A DNA stretch of 64,000 nucleotides from Adiantum capillus-veneris (lineage: Eukaryota; Streptophyta; Polypodiopsida; Polypodiales; Pteridaceae), in NCBI GenBank assembly GCA_014529385.2, contig CM043952.1, positions 54,266,119-54,330,118 on the forward strand. Direction: 5' to 3'. The notes under the pieces were generated by a model that did not search any database, was not told the origin of the DNA, and saw only the letters and a program-made list of their open reading frames with translations. The position numbers and the translations under genes were made by a program. Of the stretch, positions 1-11,665 are shown piece after piece (the first letter of the stretch is position 1; the number at the start of each line of letters is the position of its first letter).

Positions 1-553
1 CTATCTGACACCCACAATTTGCTAACTGTTTCGTTGAGATCAAGCTTTGTCTTAGCTGAGGAACATAGCGTACATACTGTCGCGCATATGATGCACCACT
101 GGGCAATGACAAGAAAACATCTTCTGCCCTTGCAATATCAAACGTAGAACCATCGGCCAAGTACACACAACCAAAGATCCCACTAGAGCAACTGCTGAAC
201 CTCTCATGATGCAGTGTGACATGGAAAACCGCATCCTCATCTAGCAACCAATGGGAAGGTGTATCACCTCTAGAAGACATGTAAGGAGGAGGAACGCTAA
301 AGGGAAATGTGACATCACTGTCACCGGCATATGAAGCTACCACTCTAGCATGTGTCAAAAGTTTATCTACATCTTGCATACATCTCCGCTGCTGTCTCAT
401 ACGTATGAAACAACGATGCCTAATGTGCCTTATGTGACCACAATGCCAACATCGCATACATCGACAACTACGAGACCTCTGTTTCTCACGAGTCATCAAT
501 ATAGACTCTAAACTGTCACACATGTTTGCAATATGAACGCCAAGAAACCAAAT
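1..553 (-). pseudogene. Ty1/copia Gag C-terminus and protease, cut by window edge
   Basis: A minus-strand frame is open from the stop complement at 554-556 down to base 1; the first Met is at 521-523. It shows a CX2CX4HX4C zinc knuckle (C-W-H-C, G-H, H, C) followed about 55 residues later by the copia protease region: W-L-L-D-E-D-A, then VYLADGSTFDIA and VRYVPQLRQSLISTKQLA, the usual protease/GAG-pre-integrase transition. In copia polyproteins Gag coats the RNA and the aspartic protease cuts Gag-Pol. The expected D-S-G active site reads D-E-D here, so this protease is probably dead. The element continues beyond the left edge. The assignment to copia is firm; the extent upstream of the Met is not. 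Confidence 0.8.
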
Positions 554-1806
554 CTATGGCGAGAAATCCTGGGAGAAAATTGACAGAGTCTTCCCTGTAA
601 ACTAAACAAAAACTCAAGCACAATCTCGACCATAAATCATACCAAATTGGCAACAGAGTGGGAGATCACTCGACCACTACACAATAATGAAAAACATGAT
701 CAATCGCATAAAAATTGATGCTCATATATGAATTAAACATCTCTACAAAGGTCCACAATCTGCAAGCATATGCAACATCTCTAAACCAAGTGAGGCAAGT
801 CTAGGACAAACAGCTCAATGGAGCGTGAAGTGCATAACCTTATGCACAAGTAGTGGGCAAACAATGCGCAAATTGCATCCCAAGTATGCCTATAAAGATC
901 TGCCAAAATACCTATAGAACCTGTAAAGCCTGTGACTATCTGTCTATAACCACACGAGCATATGCAACTCTCACTCTTGTGAGAGTGCGTACAAGGCTGT
1001 CTCAAAATGAGAGTAAATAGCCAATCACTGTCAAAGTGGGAGTCACACTCGACCACAAAACCATCCGAAAGTAGGGTTCGGATACGTGCAAAACATGGCA
1101 AGAATTTGGGCATAAACGAACAAAGTTTTCCATGTATTTTGAGCAAAATCTCAAAAATCTAACAAAAAATGCATGATTAACAGAAGCTCAGTGTCTCAGT
1201 AGCAAAATCCACAATCTGGTATACATCAACTGTCAAAACCCTGGCAAGCTCACTCTTGAACGAGCGGCTCTATGGACGACTGCATGTGTCCAAGAGCCCT
1301 CTAAACCCTTGAATCTACCAACCTGTGAGCTAGACCTAGCTCAAGTTGTATCCGCAAATGCATGCATAGCATAACAACAGAAAACTGTGCTAAAACCACT
1401 CTCTGGAATGTCTCACTTAATCATAAATGAGCATTACATGTGTCGCATAATGTGCACTAGAAAGTATGTGCAACCTGTGAAAAAACCGCGAGAAACTCGC
1501 ACAACACCTCATCAATCGGAAAGCACGTCAATCAAAAAGTACAACTAGTTACCTGTGGTCATAAATGCCATCCAAGAGCTGAGCTCGCTCAAGGAGAAAC
1601 CGTTCCGGAATGGTCCGTCAGAGCCTCTATGCATTGGTGTGTGCCGTCGAAGCAGGAAAATGGGGAATTATTGAAGCTGAATCGTAGTCAAGGAGGAGGG
1701 GAGGGGGGTTGTCGCCAAGGAGACTCTACAGAGCCGAGCCACTCCGGATGGGGGCTAGAGGAGAGCCAATGCACTCTGGTTCAATCTATCTCTAGGTACG
1801 TCGAAG
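554..1806. other. No gene recognised
   Basis: AT-rich sequence upstream (in minus sense) of the copia remnant. A minus-strand ORF of 121 codons at 781-1146 has no motif I recognise and many Cys/His residues without a pattern. It may be the leader or Gag region of the same element, but nothing visible proves this. Confidence 0.4.
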
Positions 1807-2244
1807 TCAAGAAGCTGAGGGAACCGTTGGAGCCAATCTGCTCCGCATGAGCGTGGGAGGGGAGCTGATGGCGAAGCTACGTTGGAGTAGGGCCAAACCG
1901 CTCTCATAGATTCTTTGAAAATCAACTCTTGCTGGAACAAATGTAAAGAATCCATGTAGATCTACCCTTTCTAGGTGATTGATGATGCCTTTTTTGCTTG
2001 CATATTTAATGAGCTCCCTTGGAATCATCGGCATATCCATTGTATTGCCTTGTGGATCCTAAAATGTCCCTTGGTATAGCCTTATGCCCTCCCGGTCTAG
2101 AGTTGCATCGTCCATCCATGCTTTGGTTGGCTTCAATGTCTCATTGGGAATTGTGAAGGGTTTTGTCGCTACAATGATGTCTTTCAAGACGAGCCCTTTC
2201 TTCTTTACTGGTGATTTGACGGCTTCCATTGATTCTACATGCAC
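1807..2244 (-). pseudogene. Unrecognised coding remnant with one in-frame stop
   Basis: Two minus-strand ORFs (2059-2244 and 1807-2040) lie in the same frame and are separated by a single TAG at about 2059, with sensible residues between them. The composition looks protein-like: KAWMDDATLDREGIRLYQG, then after the stop DMPMIPRELIKYASKKG and a run ending in VDLHGFFTFVPARVDFQ. I do not recognise the family. About 240 bp further upstream in minus sense (around 2480-2545) there is a C-X2-C-X-C...G-H string resembling a zinc knuckle that has lost its last Cys, which would fit a decayed retroelement Gag. That link is inference. Confidence 0.35.
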
Positions 2245-2982
2245 TACAAGTCCAAGAGTTAACGATTGTCATGATGTGATGATCTTTGAGGAGACAACCA
2301 TGCAAAAACGCAAATATACAATCTTGTTGATTCTTAATTGTCAAAATAAGTGCATGGTGATGATTAGCACTATTGCTACTAAAATCTTCGGTGGTTGCAA
2401 AAACTTAAGCAATATTATTTGGCTTAGCTACTTGGCACAACTTGAACTATGTTTATGACTGTTTTCCCTTTGTTTATTGGATTCCTAGGTAGACTTCTGA
2501 TAAATGTCCGCCCTTGCAACCACAGACTCCACAATATGCCTTTATCGGTCTCGCATTATTATTTGGTTCAAGACAACTATTTTTTCAATAGTCATCTGCT
2601 TCGCAGTTATGGAAATTTCTAGTTTCTAGTTTTGACATTGGTTTGATCATAGGCGCTCTCGCTCCCTCGTTTGCAATGAAGTAAACAAGTGTTGTATCTG
2701 AACGTGCTTAATACACTAGCTCTACCATGATAGATGTTGACCCAGTGTACCATTTTTCCTCTACTTCCATTGTTGTAGAACTCACTTCTTTGTATGGCGT
2801 GATTGGTACTATAGCCTGCTCACTCGCCTGCTCTTCTAGAAGCATGTACTTGACCGGCATAGTACTCCCTGGAAGTGGTGGCTGCTGTAGTACTCCTTGG
2901 AAGTGGTGGCAGCTGGCCCAATACTGGTTGTGGCTTTGCATTTGCTAAGACCTTCTTGGACCCTTCAAACCACAATAATAGG
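2245..2982. other. Decayed sequence, probably the same minus-strand remnant
   Basis: Short minus-strand ORFs (for example 2708-2941) carry Pro/Glu/Thr-rich protein-like sequence but no domain. A zinc-knuckle-like string lies near 2480-2545. A short direct repeat (CTGGAAGTGGTGGC / TTGGAAGTGGTGGC) lies at 2868-2908. Nothing else is supportable. Confidence 0.3.
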
Positions 2983-3204
2983 TGTTGGGGAAAAGACGCC
3001 GCGCCTTTTGCCCATGCCGAACGTCCGGTGTCTCGACTGCTTGCCCACCATGTGTACACTTATTCTTTCTATACACAAGAATAAGGAGCTCCTCACTCTC
3101 AGTTCCTGAGGTGCCTCCACCCACAATGTCTCGTGCTTCTCCCCTTCCTCACAAGCACCGAACCGTACCACGCACACACGCATCTGTGCACACGTGCACT
3201 CACA
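2983..3204 (+). repeat. LTR (5' LTR of a truncated LTR retrotransposon)
   Basis: The block begins TGTTGGGGAAAAG and ends ...ACTCACA, giving TG...CA ends, and is followed two bases later by a tRNA primer site. At about 222 bp it has the size of a copia-type LTR. No second copy was noticed in the window, so the element is truncated; its downstream part stops at the (AC)n array at 3872. Confidence 0.6.
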
Positions 3205-3206
3205 AG

Positions 3207-3218
3207 TGGTATCAAAGC
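3207..3218 (+). promoter_or_regulatory. Primer binding site, initiator Met-tRNA type
   Basis: TGGTATCAAAGC differs by one base from the canonical plant initiator Met-tRNA complement TGGTATCAGAGC, and sits directly after the LTR end. It would prime minus-strand DNA synthesis. Confidence 0.65.
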
Positions 3219-3871
3219 TACGGTTGCGAACTGTCCGCACCATCCATTTTTGACGACCGACTCGAAAGCGATGAAACTCGCTGACTATGGGGGATCTCAG
3301 AGCCTAAGCTTGAGCTTGGCGGTGGCAGCAGATCCGACACGGATCGAAGCTTGATCAGAGGAGATAGGGCGGATCTTGACGCCCGGCGCGCGCAGCCCCT
3401 CTTGGCTTGGAGAGGGATCTCGAGGATTCTCATGGAATTGGAGCAAGAAAGAAGGAGTGATCTTCATGTTGACACAGAGTTTTTTGGAGAGCTCTGGAGA
3501 GCGTTGAGCTCCATTGAGTGTGTGAGCTTCAAATCGAAGCAACAAAAGCTTTTTTTGAAAAACATTCTGTAGAGCTTGATAGAGAATTGGGCAGACAGTC
3601 AGAGGTAGAGCTTGAGACATTGAGCAAGTAAATTCGAAGGGGGAAATTGGAGCTTTTGAGCACGTGCATAGGCACAATTGAAATCAAGTAAAGGCTTAAG
3701 GGATAAGGAGTTGCAAGGTGAAGACAAGATGGGGGCAGCCGATAGGAAGTGATTGGGGGCACTTGCAAAGCTTGTGAGGGGATATAGCAGGCAGCCACTA
3801 GCTCAGAACATTACGAGCAGAGGCAGAGCATTGTAAGCATAAGGGGGAATTCGGGAGCGTGGTGTTGATTG
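3219..3871 (+). mobile_element. 5' leader/Gag start of the truncated LTR element
   Basis: Internal sequence following the primer site. An ORF at 3351-3572 has no recognisable Gag motif. The sequence ends abruptly at an (AC)n array, where the first unit of the Penelope-like array begins. Confidence 0.35.
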
Positions 3872-3996
<125 letters not shown>

Positions 3997-4428
3997 TACT
4001 AGGGATGGTGTGTCAATAACCTGGTGGGATTTTTAACAGGGGGACTATTTGGCATAGGGAGCCTTGGGTTATTAATTGAAGTACATTCAGTAGTAGGTGA
4101 TAAGTTGATAGGTGCCTTAAATAGAAACGTAACTATTAGTTACTAACTAAAGAGCTATGAGTGGCCGCACTCTGTCATTTTTTTGCCTTCTTCTATGATT
4201 AAACCTCAATGGCCACTACAATCTGCGACACTGCGTGTTCTAATGCCATCTTCTTCCCCTTCTCTCTTTATCTCCCCTCCCCCGTTCTCTGTGCGAAATA
4301 AGGACGCTGCAAAATCGGGCCCGCCTCACTGCTAAGAAGGAATGTGGGGTGCTTATGTGTCATCATCTTCCTCTTGAAGATGGCCTACCACACTCCTGGA
4401 AAGGGGAAGGGGCCTTTGTCTCCCAACA

Positions 4429-4475
4429 CTATAAAGGTGAGCGATTTGGCTCACTTAGCACTGGTACTGCGTGAG
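4429..4475 (+). promoter_or_regulatory. TATA box and start-site hairpin of E1
   Basis: CTATAAAGG at 4429-4437 is followed by GGTGAG...GGCTCACTTAGC and then CTGCGTGAGT. GTGAG and CTCAC can pair as a stem around the expected transcription start. The same arrangement occurs at 18829 (E4) and, in diverged form, at 10392 and 16477 (E2, E3). The initiation Met of the first exon lies about 105 bp downstream. Confidence 0.5.
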
Positions 4476-4541
4476 TATTTGTGTTCTTTGAGATTGTGAG
4501 GGTTTATACCTGCAAGGGTGTTAAGTTTAGTAATCGACTAT

Positions 4542-4601
4542 ATGGCTAAAGGCAAGGATAAGCATGCTATCGTAGAGTTGTCTTCTCTGACTCCATCTCA
4601 G
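4542..4601 (+). CDS. Candidate first exon of E1, 20 codons
   Basis: ATG opens exactly 20 codons (MAKGKDKHAIVE...), ending in CAG immediately before GTAAGC, a good plant 5' splice site, in phase 0. The same exon is present in E4 at 18950-19009, but with several amino-acid changes and CAT|GTAAGC. The peptide is short and basic and has no known domain. That this is a spliced leader exon of the retroelement gene is inference from the TATA box, the ATG and the splice site standing in the right order. Confidence 0.4.
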
Positions 4602-6634
4602 GTAAGCTATGGACTATTGTCCAAATGGTGTGGTGTGATACACTTGATGTGTTGGTACTATTCTCATCTTTGTAATGTAATATGACTTCTACTAAGCCCT
4701 TTTGGCTATGGCATGGTTGGTTTAGTTGCCTTTAGGAAATGCTTTCTCCTTTTATTGATAAATCAAAACGAGGGCAACAATATGTATCCGCGGCCTTGGT
4801 TGTGAATGCCTTTCAAAATGTTGGCGTTTTTTTGTTGATGCATAAAAACGGTCCTGTCTTTAGCTCGGGTTGTTCTAACATGGAAGGAGAGTAGCCTCCT
4901 ACAACACATGAGGTATAGAGCTTAAAAAGCTTAAAGGTTGTCTTTTAACTTGGTACATATGGTAAAGCTCACCTACTTGCTGGGTATAAAACAAAGCTCA
5001 CCTACCTGCTGGGTATAAAAAAAAGTGCCTGGCTTTGGTATGAACCGATCATAGGGTATATTTTTTTAATAAAAAATCATTGTATAAAGGGATCCTCTTG
5101 TAGTACTGGTTGATTGTTACCTTTGTTTATGTTAAATTATGTTGATTGATGGTTTTTTAAATACTTGATGAAAGAACCTATATGATATAGTTAACCTACT
5201 GATGGTTAAAAACCGAGACCTCGTAAATATATTTGAATTACCGCAATATGTATTCTTCTTTTGGGTAATTTTGGGTTGGATACAATGCTTACTACTAGTG
5301 CTCAATTCACGTCTATAACGTCTAAGTATTATGTTTCCTTGGAAAAAATTTCTCACTTGGTTGTACAGGATGTGAGCATCTGGGACCGGTGCTAGGCCTT
5401 CTAGTCTTGCTCAATTAACGACTTGGCCGGCTGAATATTGGGATTTTTAAAAACTCTACGCTACTTTACCGTACATAGCTTGGGCTGCTCGATTGGTAGT
5501 GAGCTTACTATTATTGGTCAGGTAAGGTCAGAGCCAGCTTAGGTTTGCGATCCCTGCTCAATGTGGATGTACATGGTTTGAATATTTGGTTGAGGGACAG
5601 GGTTATAGTGATTCTCGCCGAATATGGTTGAGAGTATTGATGAATAATGCTGTTGACCTTGGTAGATAGGGCTGCAAATCAGCCGCTCCTGAAACTGTAA
5701 GTGGTCGATTTTTTACATTAATGAATGGGCCATGGTATCTTCCTTTTGTTTGGAAGAAATATGGCACCTCGACATATTCCTTCTATATGTTGTATAAGGG
5801 TGTAGCACTTATACTTGCTACCTTACATATGGTTTGTCTAAGAAGGGGTAGAACTTACTTACTAACAACATTTTATGTTACATGTCAAGCTCTGTAAAGT
5901 CAAGAAACAGGTATATGTGGCCCACTTGGAGGTTAAATTTCCCCATAAAACCCGTCTCCGGCCTTATCTCATGAGAGCTTGCAAAGCAAAAGGAGCTCCA
6001 AAGGGTCCTTTTTTCCTATAAATGAAACCATGTCTGAATAATTGAGTAGCTTCAAATTTCTTATTTCTTATTATCTTTGAAAGCAATTTAGTTGGGGGAC
6101 ATCTATAACATGTGGGATGCCCATGGATCACCTGCATACGGTGCCAATGCTAACTGAAAGTTGTGTTGTTTCCATGGGTGCAGGTGACGGTTACCTTCTC
6201 AACTATGGTTTTCAAAGTTCCTTGGATTGAAGATGGTGGATTTATATATCTTTAGGCTCTTAACTCTTCTTGTACTTATGTATAAAGTCCGTTTTGTACT
6301 ATGAATGAGAATTATACCACCTTTTCACTGACATAGTTTCTAGAGTCTTTTTTAATTTGAAAGAGTTCTTCGGTGTTTATGTTATATCGTTACTGGAACA
6401 CACACACACTTAACACCAAGGGTAGTAGTGATACTATTCAAAGACCTAGTTACTATATTATAACCCTAGGTATTTGTCATAAATAGTTATTCTTGGGACT
6501 AATGCTTGAGGGATGGGGCTATCTTCACATGGCCCTTATAGGTTCTCTTGGCCGATTGAAGGTTGAAGAAGCTACCAGTTCCTACCTTTAGTCATATATG
6601 TCTATTATTAACACAATTTCTTTTGACCATGAAG
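4602..6634 (+). other. Intron-like spacer of E1
   Basis: T-rich sequence without long ORFs. At 5888 the copy lacks 72 bp that are present in E4 (20265-20336), including the 3' splice AG and the first 24 codons of a candidate second exon. From about 5935 the sequence departs from E4. A possible 3' splice site lies just before 6635 (CATGAAG|AGC). Confidence 0.4.
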
Positions 6635-9600
6635 AGCTTAGCACTGTCTCAAGGATTAGGGCTTCCTACTGAGCCTCTTTCTAAAGCTTTGCTTCAAGTA
6701 CTTAGATGCATTTGTGACCCTTTGACATCTGATTTAATAGCAGGAGATTCCACTGATCTAGCTTGGTTCAAACCATGTTGTTTGATAAGTGTGTCCATAC
6801 CCTCTCCCAACTCGTCAACAACTCTAAAGAAAGGGTTAAAGATCTCTCCAAATTCATAGAGAACATTCCTTCTATGACACTTGCTCACAAAGGAGAGTTA
6901 GCTAAATTCTCTTTTGAAGGTGTTGAATTGACCAATTACTTACGCAAATTATGTGGTCTTACCCCTGGGTTTGTTTCAGTGCCATCCATTTCGGTACAAA
7001 CAATATCCAACAGTCTATTTTGCAGGGACCCCTTGGCCCTAGATGTTGTCAAAGCTTTTTAGAAAGAAATGTGTTCTCTCAGTGAAACCTCGTTAATGGA
7101 GATGGTACCTAAAGTTTCTCGAGTTTTTACCTTCTTGCCTTTCAAACAAGTTGAAATCGGATCACTTGGTGTGGACCATCACCTTTGGGCCCTGCCCAAC
7201 AAAGGCTTTTTAGCTCCCATCTCTATCAAGACATGGTTTTTTCTAGCCAACCTTCTAGGATCTTCAATTGAAGAAGCACGACTCAAAGTATTAAGGGGTG
7301 TCCAATCTCTTGATAAAGGTGACCTTATTAAAGCTTCTTTTACTATGCGGTTTCTTGATACAAAGAAATGTGGCTCAAATATTGGCTTATATGTGCGTAA
7401 AAAGGGATTGATGGAGTACTACAACACTGAGTCTATTTAGAACATTTACAGGTCGTATGTCAGATGTGCTTGTCGGTTTCTTGAGCCTAAGGCTTCTTGT
7501 AAATCTAGCATTATTTGGTTTGATCATGCTATGTGGTATGCCCTCAACAACTTGGATCTCATGTTTCCTAGCACTCCTTTAGCTCACTAGCTCTCCCTTT
7601 TTTGCTCTTGGCTAGGAGGCTAGGCCAAGGAACATGTGTTAGCTCAGATGGCTTTTATTCAGTTTCGCCCCCTTATGCTTTCTCTTCTCAAAGAACTGTC
7701 TACAGAAAAACCTGGGCTTCTTTTGACTACTTATGGTAGCTACTTGGTATCAAAACCCTCCTAGGATTGCTACAACCTAATACGGATGGTGAGGATTCCC
7801 TACTCTTAAAAGACCCAACTCTCTTATATCCCCTACTTCTTCGTACACATCTTTTTTGACTCCAACCTCCTCTTTTGCCGAGTCTTATGGAGGGAGAGGA
7901 AAAGAAAGAAGCATGATTAGAGGGAGAGGCAGAGGGTATCCTGTCAAACACTTGTTGGATTTGTACATGTAGGTACTATGTAATGAGGTCTGCAGAATGC
8001 AATGGGCATGGAGTTTTTGTTCATTGCACCTTCGCCAACAAAATTTTAGAATTCTTTTCACCTTGTTTTATTTTTAACAAATGCTTTCTCTGTACATTTG
8101 GTAATTTGGGATCTATTAAGCCAAGTTAGGTTCAGGTGGAGATTTACTAATTCTATACTACATCTGGTATACTCTAATGAGTTTCTTAGGAAAAAAAACC
8201 ATTGTCATGTGATTGTCACTTATGGAATGAGTTTACAATTGAATTTGGCAATGAAGGAAGGCATGTTTGTACAACGGATCTCTCTATTATTGAGTAACTT
8301 TGTGAGATGCCTCCTTTCAAAAGGGCTCAATCACATTCCTCCTCAACCACTTAATCCTCATATTGCTTTAAAAGCTCTTACTAAATGTCTGGATGACTTG
8401 GTCAGTAAACTCCAATTGGAGTTATCAATTCAACAAGAATTGAAAGAAACATTGATGGCTATTTTTTCTAGTCTAGTTTCACAACACCCACATGAGTGGT
8501 TACAAACGGAGTCTACTTGGCTCACTGCAGAACTTTCCTTAGCCTTTCGTAAGCTTAAGATGAAATGGTTCATTGTGGGTTTAGATAAAGCATCTAACAC
8601 GACATCTGTCATCTGCAAAAAGATTGCCTTTGAAGCAGCTAAAAATTGACTTAGAGATAATGAGTTTTGTTACATTGCAGAAGACCTGGATACTATTGTC
8701 CAAAGAACATGTAAAATTATAACTGAAATAGGATTTCAGGAAGAAACTACCAAGCTTCCCATCCCGTTCCCAACTTTTAAAAGTCACAAAGGTAAATTTT
8801 GTTGGATCTCAGATGCTTCCAATTGCCTTTTTTCCAAGATAACAAAACATGTCACGGAAGGACTTAATTTGATAAGTGATAGACTCAAAAACATATGTAC
8901 TATTAAATGAAAAGATGTCAGACGCTTCTCAAGAGTAGACATTCAACCCTTTTGGATAGTTGGCAACTCGTTTGATGTCCTCTTAAACCTACTTTCTTCC
9001 ATTTATTCGGTTTATACAACAGATATTACTCAATGCTATGAAAATATCCCTTTAGTAGGAGAATATGGTCTCATAAATGTATTAAATTATCTTGCAGATT
9101 TGGCCTTCTCTAATAGAGCAAAAGATGAATCCTCTAGCATCTCCTTTGTTAAAACAGCTAGATGGGTCAAGAAAGTGAGCATGGCTTCACCACTTCACAT
9201 GAATAGTAATCAATTCAAAATAACCATTTAGTGGGTTCTAAACCACTGCTATGTTGTACTTGGTAAAGACTACTTTCGTCAAACAAGTGGCATTCCTATG
9301 GGATTTTCTTGTTTCCCTACTATGTGTAACCTTTATTTACTTTATTTTGAATATAAATGGATTATTAGTTTAACTTCCCAAGCAGAAGGGCTCTCTATAC
9401 TTATAAAGTGTAATCATGCTATTGAATTGATGGATGATATATTGAATGTTAATAATCCCAACTTTGCCCAGTTGGTGTTGGATATCTATCCTGCTTGCTT
9501 AACAATTGAACCCACCTTTTTAGAACAAGATACGGTCCATGGTATTGCCTTCACTAAACGTACTAAGTATCTTTCCATTGAATTGAATATTGACACTTGC

Positions 9601-9909
9601 TCTGCTGGTAACTTTTCTACTAGATTGTTTTGGAAACGGGATCACCTTAGGCTTACTACTACTGAGTTTGTATTAAAAAAGAGCAATAGGCCATTCAAAA
9701 TGGCTCTACATGCCTGTTTAAGTAATCATCACTTGATTATGTATTCTTCCTCCAATGTATTTTCAGCCCTAGAAGAAATAGGGGTCCTTATTAGGAAATT
9801 TCAAGCTAAAGGCTTCCATAAAAAAGTTTTGATTTCAACCATAACGGAGGCTCTGAGTAAAAAAGAATGGCCTAGGTTCAAGTTTGATATCACATTACTT
9901 AGTCTTTGA
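6635..9909 (+). pseudogene. Broken reverse transcriptase ORF of E1, with novel N-terminal region
   Basis: Reads as one protein of about 1090 codons with one frame change near 6760 and then a single frame (frame 1) interrupted by several stops (for example at 7060, 7438, about 7588, about 8647, about 9229). Residues 1 to about 450 match no family I know but align with E2 throughout: a FCRD motif, MVPKVSRVF, GVDHHLWALPNKGFLAPI, EPKASC, SWLGG. The RT part then shows KWFIVGLDKAS...VICKK, TTDITQCYENIPL (motif A), FRQTSGIPMGFS (motif B) and LMDD at 9427-9438 (motif C, usually Y/F-x-DD), then KRD. This order matches the Penelope-type RT family, which copies RNA into DNA at the target. No GIY-YIG endonuclease was seen at either end. 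The copy is dead because of its stops. Confidence 0.6.
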
Positions 9910-9976
9910 CTGAGGAAGTAGGCCCATATCTAATGAGGCTACTAGACTCATTAGTTATGGTGCCTGGGTAAGGGTG

Positions 9977-9989
<13 letters not shown>

Positions 9990-10064
<75 letters not shown>
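9990..10064 (+). repeat. (GC)n/(AC)n microsatellite at E1 end
   Basis: A short GC dinucleotide run, then CA repeats to 10064. It follows the RT stop by about 80 bp (GGTGCCTGGG... trailer). The E2 end has the same trailer and the same kind of array. Confidence 0.95.
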
Positions 10065-10065
<1 letters not shown>

Positions 10066-10387
10066 TTCACTACTTGCTAGTAGTTTTTTAAAGCATCAAA
10101 TTAAGGTATATCATGCCATAGATTGTCGACACTGGGTTAAAAAAAAAAAAGAGACCCACATATTTTGCTAGACATGGGATAGGACCCTTAAAAGGGCATG
10201 CTTGTTACAAGGAGTGGCTAAATTAACTACTTACTACCCTCATTTACCATGGCGTAAAGCGCTATGGTAAACCTACTGTGCCGGACTATAGCGCAGGCGG
10301 CTACTCTTCCGCAAATCCCCAGGGGGAGCTCGATCTACTCAATACACTCAGCAAGCAATTAGCCACGAGTGATGGAGGCCTTCCTTC

Positions 10388-10440
10388 TTCTATTTAAAGA
10401 GGTGAGGGCACATTACTGTCCCTCACTTAGCTCTGCGTGT
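10388..10440 (+). promoter_or_regulatory. TATA-like box and start-site hairpin of E2
   Basis: TCTATTTAAAGAGGTGAGGG followed by CCCTCACTTAGCTCTGCGTG. It keeps the order TATA-type box, GTGAG, CTCACTTAGC, CTGCGTG seen in E1 and E4, although most surrounding bases differ. A Met codon lies about 100 bp downstream (ATGGAGCTTAG). Confidence 0.45.
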
Positions 10441-11665
10441 GTTTAACTTGCGTTAGGAGTGAGGACTGCATGTTCTTTTTACCTTGGTTGCACCAAACAT
10501 GGAGCTTAGAACACAACCAACTCAGGTTGGTCACTAAGCTTAGCATCAATGATCTTGTTTCTGCAATTTTTTTGATTAAGTGGTAAGAGCTATTGCATAA
10601 AAAACGTGTACTTAATAGCGATTTACTTAAATGGTTAGGATGGCTACACTTAACAGTGCATGATGTAAATGGTTGGACCTCTGTTTGGTTGGCTTGGTTT
10701 GACAATAACAAGCATTACTAAGGGGTGTTGTTCCTTGTTCTTCAGCCTGGTATGGTCCACTACAGTGGTCGACTATGATTGGCACCATATGGTAAAGGTT
10801 GTTTTTGGGGCATGACTATGGTACTATTATTGGTTTTTTTTTACCACTGTTCATTATTCATAACTAACTGCAGGTACATAATGTTCAAATTTTTGAAGAT
10901 AAAAGGGTTTCCTTACCCGACATTCACTGTTTTTTATTTATTGTTGATGACGGTACATAAGCAAAATCCTGGAGATTTTTGGGCAGCATAATCGACCGCT
11001 TAGCTTGGTATAATAAACCACCATGTGGTTGGCCTTGACAAATTATGGCACTTCTGAGGATTGATGTTCCTTACTGCTTAAACTGGGTAAAACCCATCAT
11101 ATGGGTTGGATAAGTTTATATGGTATGGGCTGAATGGGCTAAGCAAGCATGAGGTAATGATACTGCTACTGCTTACGGTGGCTCTACATTGTACACTGGT
11201 TGGGGGTTAGCCAATTGGCTTGTGGCATACTAACTATACCTTATTCTTTACTGGTCTTTTTTTGACTTGGTAAAAGTATTAGTTGTTCTCTTTCACTTAG
11301 CGCATGAATTACTATAAAAAAACCGGGGGTGTTTCCCGATTGCGTACTGACTTTCTGGATAAAAGTGGATTCAGTGGATTGTTCTGGGTGGGATCCTCAC
11401 CGGATGCGTACTACCGCTAGACTTGGTGGTTTGCTGGTTTTTTTTGGTAATACTACATTGTTTTAGCAGTCCTATGAACATGCTTAAAATATGTAAAACT
11501 AGCGCATGTAAAAAACACACACACTTACTTTTTTCAATGCACTTGGTCTAGCTAGATACCATGTTCATATCTAAAGATCTCTGCTAGTTGGATTACTCAT
11601 CAGAGAATGAAGGTAAGTAACATTTGAGGAAAGAGAATGGCATAAACCTTAATTGGGGATAAACT

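Noticed and set aside
2985-3243. Several overlapping ORFs of 70-100 codons on both strands
   Set aside because: They overlap the LTR, primer site and leader of an LTR element and share no protein motif; chance frames in GC-richer DNA.
4429-10064. E1/E2 as ordinary host gene duplicates
   Set aside because: RT motifs, microsatellite ends, tandem order and shared subfamily pattern fit a retroelement better than a host gene; still, splice-like signals mean a host-adopted RT gene is not fully excluded.
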